A DNA stretch of 64,000 bases from Pythium myriotylum (GCA_023091665.1 JALJCQ010000025.1:1-64000), one strand, 5' to 3'; shown: positions 46,547-56,148, counted from the first letter of the stretch. The notes: generated from the sequence alone by a model not told the origin. Program-made: numbers and translations.

Positions 46547-46941
46547 TTTCATCCGTGAGCGGTGGACGATCATGTGAAAGACACTGAGTTGGAGCTTGGG
46601 GGCCACGCTAAACTATAAGCGAGGAGAGTGTATTGATCGGCGGCGGCCACAGTATGAGACTGTGGCTAGCCAGTGGTGGGCCGTGGTGGGTAAAGCAGAG
46701 AAACTGCGAATGACTAGACTGCAACTGACCGATCCCATGTGGCTCGCTGTGGACCACTCATTGCTCCCTACTGAAAACAAGCTTTCCAAGCGGCCCGCCG
46801 CTACAGAAAACGTACCTTTCATCCGTGAGCGGTGGACGATCATGTGAAAGACACTGAGTTGGAGCTTGGGGGCCACGCTAAACTATAAGCGAGGAGAGTG
46901 TATTGATCGGCGGCGGCCACAGTATGAGACTGTGGCTAGCC
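46547..46941. repeat. B1-A2-B2 repeat cluster at the 3' end of the retrotransposon
   Basis: Two 125-bp copies (46547-46671 and 46817-46941, both starting TTTCATCCGTGAGCGG and ending GTGGCTAGCC) flank a 145-bp segment whose 46691-46819 part matches 51769-51897. The stop codon of the recombinase frame (46936-46938) lies inside the inner copy. Confidence 0.9.
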
Positions 46942-48020
46942 CATTGAAGGCTCCGCCTTCTGCCGCCGATCATGTGTTGGTCTCGCTGTGGTTGTAGCTG
47001 TGGCCATAGCTCGGGCAAGCTGGTCCCTCGAACCAACATCGATGTGAATGTACCGCTGGAAACAATCGCTCGCCCAACGACCTTGCAGCTTGATCGTCGA
47101 GTCTTCAAAACCGGCTTGAAAGAGGGCGGTGGCACCACCGCTTCTGAACGAATGTGTGCCGTACATGGAGCTGTCGTCACCGCACGCTGTGGCAGCTTCC
47201 TTTACGACTCGATCGAGTGCTGTTGCTGGTAGAATGGCGCCGTCCGCCCAACACAGTGGTGTCTGAGGCGGCATTGTGTGGTTTTCCTTAAGCAACGCCC
47301 ATGCAGCTCGCACTGGGCAGAGCCACGAGAGACCTGAGACCGCCAACGTCCGTGAAGTCGAAGAGCCGACCTGATCAGTCTTACTTCCGCGAAATCTGAT
47401 CGTTACATGAGATATCATGTTCCTCTCGCTGGTTGGGCGGCCTCTAGCGTCCATGAGGTTGATGTCCCGCCGCTGGATCACAAACCATGTCGCAGCCCCG
47501 TGGCTGCCGAGATATTCGGATCTTCGTAACAGGAAGAAGTAGCCCAAGACAGCACCCCCCAGATAACGCGGTCGCGGGGGGACTGGAAGTTGAGGCTGGC
47601 ACGGATCTGACGGAGATGGGAGATCGTAACTGGGGCGCGGCGCCGGGGAGGGGCTGACATCCGTCGCATCCCGAGCACAGCGATGCGATGGGAGTCGGAG
47701 AGCTGGACAGGGTAGCCGTAGCGGACTTGATGATGCCATGAGATATGGCTACATTTGGACAATACGGTCGCTGGCGAGTTGGGTACGGACGAGGGGCCGC
47801 CAAGCCAACAGGAGACGGCGAATAACGCGAGTTGGGCTGAGTGGGCGGCACTGTCCCGGGGAAGTTGGTGCGGTTCGGATCGGCGTCGACGCCACTCGCA
47901 CCATTGTTCCCATGTCCTGTCATAGAGTCGCCTGGAGCTCGCGGCCAGTGATGCGGACTGTAGTGTGACGAGAACGTCTTGTAGACCCTCCGAACATTGG
48001 AAGGAATTGGAATCTGACAC
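46936..48020 (-). pseudogene. Retrotransposon tyrosine recombinase, frameshifted
   Basis: Two overlapping frames make up one DIRS-type tyrosine recombinase. The N-terminal core-binding part (48020 to about 47560) contains SSRRLYDRTWEQWCEWR. The catalytic part (about 47560-46936) contains LLRRSEYL (first Arg), HSFRSGGATALFQAG (HxxR), GRW and QRYI (Tyr nucleophile). They join at a run of six G on the minus strand (47555-47560), so one base separates an intact protein from this form. It could be mutation, homopolymer error or slippage. The N-terminal part overlaps the end of the RT frame, as is common in DIRS elements. Confidence 0.8.
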
Positions 48021-49912
48021 CAGGAAGCGACAGCGTTAGCAAACGTTCTACGGTGAGTTGGATGCTGATGACGACTGCCTGCGTCGGCCACGGTGTTCCA
48101 CGCCCCTGGAATGTGCCCGGTGGATACTCGGAGGCGCCAGGTCGCTTCGGCAAGGCCAATGCATCGGTTCAGTTCCTGCGCAAGCGGATGCCGCGCGGAT
48201 AACTTGTTGGATCGGGCGACCGTGGTCTTGTTGTCGCTCCAGCATCGAATGTGCGGCCAAGTCGGCGCAGATGCTGCGTGCCATGATGGACCAAACATCA
48301 TGCAAGCGAGGGCAATGGCGAATTGCTCGCGAATGTTGATGTCGAACTGTTCGTCGAGGAGTTCGTCGGCGTTGAACGTCACTAGGATGTAACGTCGTGC
48401 TGCTGGATCGAGAACGCAAAGACCCTCTCCACTCGCGTCCATATACAAGTGGACCTCTGGCGGTGGCGGCGAGCCAAAGAGACGTGTGGGCACCGTATGA
48501 AGAGCACCAGAATGGAGAATGTTGCCAAACCATCGGAGGTCGTCAGCTACCCATGGCGTGATTGTCGTGAAGCCCTGGCGCGGAGCAGCGATGCAAAGGT
48601 TGTGCAGTCGCTGGTAAAACGGCCGCGACGCTCGAATACAGGTTGCGACGTGGCGAAGGCTGCCGAGGAGACGCTGGAGGTCCGTGGTTGAGATCTTACA
48701 CGACGAGGCGGCTGCCTCCACGCGATGTAGAGCCTTGGCGATCTTCTCAGGGGGCATAGACACCGAGCGTGCGATGGTGTCCCAGTCCAAGCCGAGCGCG
48801 CGAACCTTTGTGCTCCACTGCGTAAACTTAGACTCGTTGATGGCCGTGGGACCGAGCACCGCGAGCATGGCCAACCGTAGCGTATCTTCTGCGACGAGAC
48901 ACCGGTCCTGCAGGTCGGGTTCAAGCATGACATGGTCGTCCACCCACTCGTAGGCAAAGAACGGAGTTGTGTCGCGATGGCCTGGCAACATGGAAGCAGG
49001 TGACCCACGACTCACGAGCGTTGAAATAGCACGCCCGAATACGCTGTAGAACGCCGGCGATCTGGTCCAGCCAAATGGCGCCGATAAATCGATGACACCG
49101 GCGCGACGGTGACGGAGCCGACCACCCATCCAACGCACGTCTGGAGCACGCTGGCGAAGGTGGCGGAAAGCACCTTGGACGTCTCCTTTCAGCATCAGAG
49201 GCCGTGCAGCAGGGTACTTGGCGTGCAGATCTTCGATACGACCGGCCAACGTGCTCACGTAGTCGTAGTGAATGCGAGGGAGGGAGTCGCGGACGGTGTG
49301 CTGATTCACGCACTTGCCGATCGGGAACGCGAGGTCGTGGATTAAGCGGATCTCACCATCGTCACCTTTTGGTATGGCACCGAACGGACTCACATACACT
49401 CCCCACCGATCCAGAAGGTCTTCATCAACGACCAAGTAGGTACCAGCGGCGACCCCTTCCATGATCTTGGCCGTGACGGCGGCGCTATGTAGGATCGCTG
49501 ATCGGTGGTTTTGCGGGACCAGATCTGACGGCGGCGCTGTAAGTGTCCAGTCGGCCTTGAACCCCGCTTCGGCGATCGAGATCATCAGGTCGAGATGCTC
49601 GTATCCCTGCAGCAGTTGTCGATAAGTAGCCGGACTCAACGCCTTATTTGGGCGTGGGTCTTCTGTCGTTTCACCTCGGACAAGCCGCACAAGCGACACC
49701 AACGACATATTGCTAGCACGTACGAGGGCTGATAGTGTATTTTGCATGGAGCCAGCGTTACGTGGTGGAGTGACCCCGAACTCGAGCATGACTTTCTGAA
49801 CGTGACGAGCCGTAACCGCCGATGCCAACGCCAACGATCGGAGAAGCGACCGCTGCACCGCGGCACTCAGACCCGTGTACGGCTGATGTGGACGGGGCTG
49901 ACTTGGCGGCAG
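47444..49912 (-). CDS. Retrotransposon reverse transcriptase-RNase H
   Basis: The open frame continues directly after the gag stop in the same reading phase and has about 820 codons; the first ATG is near 49789. RT motifs include IRLIHDLAFPIGKCVNQH, MLKGDVQGAFRHL, APFGWTRSPAFYSVFGR and the active-site variant EWVDDHVML. A connecting thumb (LQRLLGSLRHVATCIR) precedes RNase H (LYMDASGEGLCV, WSDNKTTV, NTVADAGSR). The last part, beyond about 47990, overlaps the recombinase frame and is low complexity. It reverse-transcribes element RNA in the cytoplasm or nucleus. Confidence 0.88.
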   Translation of the reverse strand: MPPSQPRPHQPYTGLSAAVQRSLLRSLALASAVTARHVQKVMLEFGVTPPRNAGSMQNTLSALVRASNMSLVSLVRLVRGETTEDPRPNKALSPATYRQLLQGYEHLDLMISIAEAGFKADWTLTAPPSDLVPQNHRSAILHSAAVTAKIMEGVAAGTYLVVDEDLLDRWGVYVSPFGAIPKGDDGEIRLIHDLAFPIGKCVNQHTVRDSLPRIHYDYVSTLAGRIEDLHAKYPAARPLMLKGDVQGAFRHLRQRAPDVRWMGGRLRHRRAGVIDLSAPFGWTRSPAFYSVFGRAISTLVSRGSPASMLPGHRDTTPFFAYEWVDDHVMLEPDLQDRCLVAEDTLRLAMLAVLGPTAINESKFTQWSTKVRALGLDWDTIARSVSMPPEKIAKALHRVEAAASSCKISTTDLQRLLGSLRHVATCIRASRPFYQRLHNLCIAAPRQGFTTITPWVADDLRWFGNILHSGALHTVPTRLFGSPPPPEVHLYMDASGEGLCVLDPAARRYILVTFNADELLDEQFDINIREQFAIALACMMFGPSWHAASAPTWPHIRCWSDNKTTVARSNKLSARHPLAQELNRCIGLAEATWRLRVSTGHIPGAWNTVADAGSRHQHPTHRRTFANAVASWCQIPIPSNVRRVYKTFSSHYSPHHWPRAPGDSMTGHGNNGASGVDADPNRTNFPGTVPPTQPNSRYSPSPVGLAAPRPYPTRQRPYCPNVAISHGIIKSATATLSSSPTPIASLCSGCDGCQPLPGAAPQLRSPISVRSVPASTSSPPATALSGGCCLGLLLPVTKIRISRQPRGCDMVCDPAAGHQPHGR

Positions 49913-51643
49913 TCATAAGTGCTGCAGGTCCCTGCGGAGACCGCCAAAGCGATGGGCGATAAACTCACGGAGGAGGTTTGGAAGTCGCTCGGTGGGCACA
50001 AAGTGAGATCTGCTTCGAAAGTATTGGCACTGATCAGGGCTGCCTTGTGGACCAGTGCATCCTTGGACGGAGATCCACCGCAGACACAGAGACCGCCCTC
50101 CCTGACGAGGTACTAGGGCCTGGATCTCCGGTGGTACCCCTGCGGCGCGTTCAACTGGCGGACGGTCATCCAGAGGTCGGGAACGTCGGCTGCCTTCGAT
50201 CGATGTGCCTCCCGCACCGCCGTAGTTGAGACGTTCTCCCCGAGGGTTGGGAGCCGAGCGGCGTGACGTGAGCACCAATTGCTCGACCTTCCGTGCGGTG
50301 ATGAGTTGCGTGATCGCCTGGAGGTTGGGATTGCTAGACACAATTGTGTCCTTGACGAGCAGACGAGTCGTGGTACCATAGCGAGCATCTTGTTGGGCAC
50401 ATGTACGGTATGCCTGGAGTATCGAGTTGAGCCAATATACCAAGAACTTCAAATCGTCAGCGTCCCACATCGACAGCCCGACCATACGCTGAACAAAGAC
50501 ATGCATCACTTGAACCAAGTCGACCACGTCAGAAGTGCAAAATTCCAAACAGTAGCCACGAAGGCTAGCGAGAGCCGACAGGATATCGTCGACACTTTGG
50601 GCGGCTGAGGCATCTGGGAGGCTCACAGTCGACGAGAGGTCCTGCATGTTGTCCTTGAGAGACATTACCCACGTCATCTTGGCGATTGGGTCGAGTCGTC
50701 CGAGATGCATAATGGATAGGCCACGAACACCAAATTTGAAGTCGTAGAGGCGCGTGAGGACACCAGGGTGCGGGGCAAACTCGACGGCAGGGTGGTCCAG
50801 CATATCGTCGACAAACGCATGAGCAGACGTACCTGCATGAGCCGGCGCAGTGATCAACTTGTGCACCCGACGGTGCTCCGTCGGCGGCTGGAACTGGGAC
50901 TTAGGTTTCTTGTGCGGTCGATCTTCCGCCTCCTCGTCAACGCTAATTGATCGAGGCCGCTTCGTCGACGTGCCCCGTCGTCCCAATCGTGTTGCGAGGT
51001 ACATGTCGAGAACATCTGGGTACTCAACCAAGGCAGCGACGATGTGAGCGTGACGCTTGCCATCCCGATCGCGATGTGCGGCCTGTGGCTGTGTCGTCTG
51101 GTTGCCGGCGTCGCTGTCGTCGCTGTCAGACTCAAAAAACGAATCGGGCGCAGATCGCGAGCGCGTGATTTGGATAGCTGCGGGACGACGTCCGTGGAGC
51201 ATGGCTCGCGGTGGCGGAGGAGCGTAGAAGTGTGCACCGACGCTATCGCGAACGGCTTTGGCAATGCGGCGAGCACTACTGTCGTGGACAAATACGAAGT
51301 CCACCGCATGCTGAAGTGGGAAGTGGTAGGTCTGGCCATCGTCCGCCTGCCAGACACAGTCGCGGAGGGGATCGGGGATGTCTTCTGCGGCCACAATGCC
51401 GTCTAGCAGCAGGGCGATGTCTCGCGTTGGTCGTAGATGAGGATTCCTGGAATCGCCGAGGAGACGCTCAAGAATTGTTGAGTGCGCAGCGAGGACATCA
51501 TTCTCGTCCAGGTCTGGTCCAAGAAGCGCCGGGCTCAGCAGGAGGCTGATGACTGGATCTGTGCCACGGATCGCACCGGGTCGGCAACGCACTTGGTCAC
51601 CGTCGTGGAGTTGGAGTACCACAGCCTGACGGTCGATCTGCAT
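49913..51643 (-). CDS. Retrotransposon gag-like protein
   Basis: About 576 residues from the first good ATG at 51643; the frame is open upstream to 51835, overlapping repeat A1. It has an acidic N-terminus, a basic nuclear-signal-like stretch (STKRPRSISVDEE; PHKKPKSQF) and a helical middle (MTWVMSLKDNMQDL; FCTSDVVDLVQVMHVF). A C-terminal Arg/Gly region has cysteines that might form a degenerate knuckle (LCLRWISVQGC). The stop is TGA followed by CTG, and the RT frame continues in the same phase. Assignment rests on position in the element. Confidence 0.7.
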   Translation of the reverse strand: MQIDRQAVVLQLHDGDQVRCRPGAIRGTDPVISLLLSPALLGPDLDENDVLAAHSTILERLLGDSRNPHLRPTRDIALLLDGIVAAEDIPDPLRDCVWQADDGQTYHFPLQHAVDFVFVHDSSARRIAKAVRDSVGAHFYAPPPPRAMLHGRRPAAIQITRSRSAPDSFFESDSDDSDAGNQTTQPQAAHRDRDGKRHAHIVAALVEYPDVLDMYLATRLGRRGTSTKRPRSISVDEEAEDRPHKKPKSQFQPPTEHRRVHKLITAPAHAGTSAHAFVDDMLDHPAVEFAPHPGVLTRLYDFKFGVRGLSIMHLGRLDPIAKMTWVMSLKDNMQDLSSTVSLPDASAAQSVDDILSALASLRGYCLEFCTSDVVDLVQVMHVFVQRMVGLSMWDADDLKFLVYWLNSILQAYRTCAQQDARYGTTTRLLVKDTIVSSNPNLQAITQLITARKVEQLVLTSRRSAPNPRGERLNYGGAGGTSIEGSRRSRPLDDRPPVERAAGVPPEIQALVPRQGGRSLCLRWISVQGCTGPQGSPDQCQYFRSRSHFVPTERLPNLLREFIAHRFGGLRRDLQHL

Positions 51644-51768
51644 CACTTGACCGTGATGCCAGCCGGTGTCATGACGAGCGAACGCAGCGCTGAGCGGACG
51701 AGGAGCGGGTGGACGAAGGGCGGCGCGGTGGCATGTTGATCGGACGTGTGACCCTATGGACTTGTCAC

Positions 51769-51897
51769 TAAAGCAGAGAAACTGCGAATGACTAGACTGC
51801 AACTGACCGATCCCATGTGGCTCGCTGTGGACCACTCATTGCTCCCTACTGAAAACAAGCTTTCCAAGCGGCCCGCCGCTACAGAAAACGTACCTTT
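51769..51897. repeat. A1 repeat at the 5' end of the retrotransposon
   Basis: A 129-bp copy identical by eye to 46691-46819 (starts TAAAGCAGAGAAACTGCG, ends AAAACGTACCTTT), at a constant offset of 5078. Confidence 0.92.
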
Positions 51898-52179
51898 ACG
51901 AGCCTCAAACAGTCTCCCTGTCCACTCACAATATTACATATCTCAACCTGACTCAGCAAAGTTGATCTTTTCGATGCACTCAACTGGATTCCTCCCGCAT
52001 GATTTCGCCTCACCTGAACGTGGACAAAACACAACAAAGAAACAACTCATTTCATACAGCGATGTTTTCCTACTCAGAGTGACTACTTCACGTGTACGGG
52101 CTACCTCTGCTCCACGCCCCAAAAAGACTGCATGGCACACTTTCCAATTCGACATCTTCAGGTTGGATCATCTCCCTAG

Positions 52180-52617
52180 TCCCGTTACAGCCTCGCTAAA
52201 TACACGAAGAAAAGCTTCAGTGCCTGCGCGCAGCTCTGCCTCGACAACACACAGTGCCGCGCATATTCACTAACCACGGCGGACGGTGGTACTTGCTGGC
52301 TCAGATCGGGATACGGTGTTGGCTCATATGTATACGGTGCAATCTCGGGTATCATAGTTCGAATTGTCAATGGCCAGTGTCCGGGTGGGGCTTACTTCGT
52401 GACCAGAAACTGCGATATGCCTGGGAACGACGTCAAGAGTACCAAGGTCACCGGCAAAGACTACACCGAGTGTATGCGTCTCGGTCAGGCGACGGGTGCG
52501 ATCTTTACTTGGAGCGACTACAACGGTGGTACATGCTGGTTCAAGAGTAACACAGCACCCTGCACGGAATCTAGCAACAAGTACTCAGGCGTGTATACTC
52601 GCTACACTGGCTACTGA
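52180..52617 (+). pseudogene. PAN/apple-domain protein, partial (5' end not found)
   Basis: The open frame after the TAG at 52177 encodes two cysteine-patterned modules typical of oomycete secreted PAN/apple lectin-like proteins: CAQLCLDNTQCRAYSL with DGGTCWLR, and ECMRLGQATGAIFTWSDYN with GGTCWFK, ending YTRYTGY. Such domains bind carbohydrate or protein, often in cell-wall adhesins. No start codon or signal peptide is visible. The first module lacks its upstream cysteines, so a 5' exon is missing. An acceptor-like CCCTAG or TTACAG near 52179-52190 could join one. The retrotransposon ends about 280 bp upstream and may have displaced the 5' part. Confidence 0.55.
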
Positions 52618-53232
52618 GGCGGAGCAGGATTGTTACGGGTACTCCGTCTCGTTGTTTGAAAAATAATCTATCTGCTGATTGAAGCATCAATTGAAGGTTG
52701 TGCTGGAGTCACAGCTCTGATGCCTGCGCGCTACGCTTATTTGCCCATCGAACGGAATCTCCGGTAAAGGATAGGGAACCCAAACAATTGAAATGGTCAA
52801 GAACAAAACACAAGAGGCAAATGTCCATTTTGTCTAGGTTTGATAACAATCTGCCTTTGCATCAGCTTTACCTTGGGCACGATGTCGAAGGTTGAATGAG
52901 TCACTCACGATTGCGTACGCGGGCGTTGGGGGACACGCCCAAACAGATCGAGACGATCACGTGAGCTGTTTCTTTGTCACGATCATGCAAGGATGGTGGG
53001 CGAAGCATGGACAGGCCTATTAGAGCTCAAGATGACGAGACTATCGTTGGAGCCTAACAATCCACCATTGTCTGAAGTCGTGGCCTCCAACTGAGAGAAC
53101 CAAGTCCCGGCACATACTATTAGCAAAGCAATGCCAGCGAAAGCTTTCCGACGGGCACCATGGGTATCCCAGCCACCGACGAACCCAAGGCAAGAGACGC
53201 AATGAGAGTATGATATTGGTTGGCGTTCTCGA
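52618..53232. other. Intergenic, no gene seen
   Basis: A minus-strand open frame at 52983-53273 overlaps the end of the next gene and shows no domain; I regard it as chance. Confidence 0.5.
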
Positions 53233-54177
53233 CTATCCCAGTGGTTTTCGTTGGCGCAACGCTTGTACGGCAATCACAGCACCGCCAGCAGAGACTCGCA
53301 CGTATTCAGCAGTCCCAATCTTTGCGAGCAATACCAAGCTTTCCTCTACTTGCCTTGTCGCCATCTCTTCGTAGAACTCGTCCATTGTCGTGAGGGTGGT
53401 GAGGCGGTGGACGGCATGGCACTGCTGGGTGGCCGATCCTTCATGCAAAAGGTCCATGAGAAGTGCGATTCCTCCTGCCCTCGCAAATAACGCAAGAGTG
53501 GCTAGCGACTTAGACAGGATCTGAACTGCTTCTCGCGCTTGTTCTCGCTGCGACGCGTCACCTGATGAAATAATTGTGAGAAGAGTCTTCACACCACCGT
53601 TCTGAATAGCATCTCGCTTGGGGAGAACGGAAGCACGCTCGAGGCTGCGCAGAAAACTGTTCGTAGTATCGGAGTGAGCAGAATTTTTATGCTGGGTACG
53701 TTCTCGTCCAGGTGATCTCACTTCATGCTCGCCAAAAAACTGTAAACTGTTGTCGTAATCCTCGTCGTAACACGTCGTGACAACTGGTATAGGGCCGAGC
53801 AATTTCGCAACTGGATCGACCAACTTGTTCCCGCGAAGAAGAGTCTCAACCACGTTGACCTTCCGATTCAAGAGTCGCAATTCTCCGTTCACGTAAGTTG
53901 TGACGCGATTTCCTCGTTGCGTGCTTCGGCAATAAGTCACGAATGTAAGCGTCCGGCGAAGCGCTCCCAGAAACTCATCGATGGCTTCTTTTGGCGTTTG
54001 CTGCTGATCGGATTCGCAAGCTTTGATTTGGGAGAATAAAGTCTCGAGCCGGCGACTCAGTTGAACACATTGCTCGCCGTCAGCATCACGGATCTCGTCG
54101 CTTAAGGTCGATATCGCGCCAAGAACTTCTACGATCGGGCCGCGACCGACAATGACTCTGTTCTCGAACTTCGCCAT
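53233..54177 (-). CDS. ARM-repeat protein with N-terminal helical-bundle domain (paralogue 2)
   Basis: A 314-residue intronless paralogue of the 43982-45118 gene. It shares VGRGPIVEVLGAIS, FVTYCRSTQRG and YVNGELRLLNRKVNVVE in the N-terminal bundle and ARM-type repeats at the C-terminus (IQNGGVKTLLTII; FARAGGIALLMDLLHEG; QQCHAVHRLTTL). It lacks the poly-Glu run and the hydrophobic insert of paralogue 1. Its 5' side abuts the Crypton-like element, whose first direct repeat starts 84 bp upstream of the ATG, so its promoter may be altered. Confidence 0.78.
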   Translation of the reverse strand: MAKFENRVIVGRGPIVEVLGAISTLSDEIRDADGEQCVQLSRRLETLFSQIKACESDQQQTPKEAIDEFLGALRRTLTFVTYCRSTQRGNRVTTYVNGELRLLNRKVNVVETLLRGNKLVDPVAKLLGPIPVVTTCYDEDYDNSLQFFGEHEVRSPGRERTQHKNSAHSDTTNSFLRSLERASVLPKRDAIQNGGVKTLLTIISSGDASQREQAREAVQILSKSLATLALFARAGGIALLMDLLHEGSATQQCHAVHRLTTLTTMDEFYEEMATRQVEESLVLLAKIGTAEYVRVSAGGAVIAVQALRQRKPLG

Positions 54178-54260
54178 CTCGCACTTTTAGGAACTGGCGA
54201 CCCCAAGAAAAGTTGTCGATTCATGGGTCGATTCTGATGAAGCCACACCCAACATTTCAA

Positions 54261-55809
54261 GACTTGGCAGTGTTGGAATGTTGGGTATCAACTGATTTGT
54301 GACAAAACTCACGAGGCGACCAATTCTGACAGGGAAACCAAGTAAGTTTTTGTCTGCGACGTCTGAGGATAGCCAAATTTCTTTTATATTTTGAATTCTC
54401 AGGAATTTACTGGATCTGGACCCCCCAGAAGTATGGGCTCACTGGACAGGTGTCCAGAGTTTTCTGGAAATGCCAGAATGGCCAGCATACAATTCCCTAT
54501 ATAGAGATGCGTCCCTTCGGAGATTGGGGTCCTTTTACTGGATTGAGCCCAGTGCAAGATGACGCCGGCGTCGCTGACACAGCTCGAGTCCGAGGCGGAT
54601 GCTATCGCTGCGGCGCGCCTTTCGTTGCGGTCTCGTGGCGCGTACCGTAGCTCTAGTGTCCGCTTTTTGCAATGGCTCTGTGTCTGGAAACCTCAGCTTG
54701 TCCAAGACCCGTTCCGTGAAGGCCTGGTGCTGGACAGCGACGGTGTTCCGACGGCAAGTTCAGTGCAAGCAGCGATGGCTGTGCGAGGCCAGCAGCCAAT
54801 TCACTTTGATCAAATCACGGCGCAAGATTTCATGGCGTGGATATTGTCAATGAAGCATCCTGATGGCACGTATTTCAAGTTTGCAAGCTACGGTACTCAT
54901 CGCTCTGCTTTTGTGTCTCTGTTCCGCGGCAACGACGCCCCAATGCCAACGACTCTGAAGGAAGGGCTCTCAAGCCGTTTCGGCGGTTTGAAAAAGCGCA
55001 CAGCGATGCAAATTGGTGCTCGGCAGGGCGGGATCAAGGAAGGCAAAGATCCGATGCCATTCAATCTGTACAAACGGCTCTCGGCGGAGATGCTACGAGG
55101 GACGACGCGGGATTTGGTGTTTGGAAGGACGTTTATGGTGTTGTCGTGGAATCTGATGTCGCGAGCGGCGAACACGGTCTCGGTATGCTACAATCACCTC
55201 GAGTGGGGAGAGGCCGCGCTGCGAGTGTACTTTGCGCACATGAAAAACGACCATTGGTGCTGTGGGGATCCAGCTCGGCGCCGGCCTCCCTTTCGACATC
55301 AGACGCCTGCGGACTTCACGACCCGCAACGAGAGGAAGCGGCTCAGCGATTTCCGCTTCCTCATGACACGGATTGATGACCGAGCCAAGGCTTTGGGGCT
55401 CAGCATCCACCAACTCTCCATGGCGGATGCTGCGAGCGTCTTAGAGCAGTGCAGAGACGTAGTCTCCATTCCCACGGTGACTGATCGTGGACGAAAGCGA
55501 CGGCGGGTGCAACTAGTGTGGCTTACAGTGGCGACTGAACTGCGCAAAGTCGCGCGGCAGTCCGCCACGGCACTCACATGATGGCCATCATCGAACACTC
55601 TGCGAAATCTAATGCTATCCTCTATCAAACCCGATCGTCCAGTGTATTCTGGGCAGCTGTCCAGTAGATTCCGTGACTTGGCAGTGTTGGAATGTTGGGT
55701 ATCAACTGATTTGTGACAAAACTCACGAGGCGACCAATTCTGACAGGGAAACCAAGTAAGTTTTTGTCTGCGACGTCTGAGGATAGCCAAATTTCTTTTA
55801 TATTTTGAA
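54261..55809 (+). mobile_element. Truncated Crypton-like element bounded by 135-bp direct repeats
   Basis: Identical-looking 135-bp direct repeats lie at 54261-54395 and 55675-55809 (both start GACTTGGCAGTGTTGG, end TTTTATATTTTGAA). Between them lies a Crypton-type recombinase frame. The repeats could be element ends, or the result of a circle inserting by recombination at a copy already present. A perfect 7-bp inverted repeat, CTGGACA-GG-TGTCCAG, lies near 54442-54457. Confidence 0.65.
54559..55581 (+). CDS. Crypton-like tyrosine recombinase, catalytic C-terminus missing
   Basis: A 340-residue frame. The N-terminal part resembles the core-binding region of oomycete Crypton recombinases (SVRFLQWLCVWKP). 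It is followed by the start of the catalytic domain: FMVLSWNLMSRAANT supplies the first catalytic Arg and VYFAHMKNDHW the beta-hairpin Lys. After HQTPADFTTRN the sequence no longer follows the family. The HxxR box and the tyrosine nucleophile are absent, so the protein is probably inactive for strand transfer. It could be a domesticated DNA-binding remnant or simple decay. Confidence 0.65.
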   Translation: MTPASLTQLESEADAIAAARLSLRSRGAYRSSSVRFLQWLCVWKPQLVQDPFREGLVLDSDGVPTASSVQAAMAVRGQQPIHFDQITAQDFMAWILSMKHPDGTYFKFASYGTHRSAFVSLFRGNDAPMPTTLKEGLSSRFGGLKKRTAMQIGARQGGIKEGKDPMPFNLYKRLSAEMLRGTTRDLVFGRTFMVLSWNLMSRAANTVSVCYNHLEWGEAALRVYFAHMKNDHWCCGDPARRRPPFRHQTPADFTTRNERKRLSDFRFLMTRIDDRAKALGLSIHQLSMADAASVLEQCRDVVSIPTVTDRGRKRRRVQLVWLTVATELRKVARQSATALT

Positions 55810-55883
55810 ATTTTGATGGGAATTTTATCAACTCGACTTGTTTCGAGTTTCCACAACGTATTAAGAATAATTTTATTAGACAT

Positions 55884-56148
55884 TACAGTTTTGGTCCCGA
55901 ATAGTCAATAGCAGCCATTTTTCGGTATAGACGGGTTCTTGAAAATTCTCGAAATACACTTAGCTCAATGTACTAATATATCCGTAATCATGATCATCAC
56001 TGACACTACTTTCTAGGGACAACCATTGGCTAATTCTAATGACGCAACGCTAATTCAGTTCATAATATACTACCTCTATCAACTAATGTACATAAACCTA
56101 TAGAGGTATTTGTTCTGCTGCTATTGACTATTCGGGACCAAAACTGTA
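55884..56148. mobile_element. Tc1/mariner-type MITE
   Basis: Perfect 32-bp terminal inverted repeats at 55884-55915 and 56117-56148 (outer ends TACAGTTTTGGTCCC and GGGACCAAAACTGTA). The outermost TA at each end is the expected TA target duplication and the CAGT terminus is typical of Tc1. The 265-bp element is AT-rich and non-coding. Confidence 0.85.

Larger units (their letters stand above)
46550..51897 (-). mobile_element. DIRS/Ngaro-like tyrosine-recombinase retrotransposon with split direct repeats
   Basis: Read on the minus strand the order is repeat A1 (51897-51769), gag-like frame, RT-RNase H, tyrosine recombinase, repeat B1 (46941-46817), A2 (within 46819-46691), B2 (46671-46547). 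This A1-ORFs-B1-A2-B2 layout is the hallmark of Ngaro-type elements, which integrate as circles through a tyrosine recombinase instead of an integrase. Both outer junctions and the internal B/A junction share TTT, consistent with a 3-bp crossover core. There are no long terminal repeats and no integrase or aspartic protease. The repeats look identical, so insertion is recent. The recombinase frame has a one-base shift and gag and RT are separated by one stop. Confidence 0.88.
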
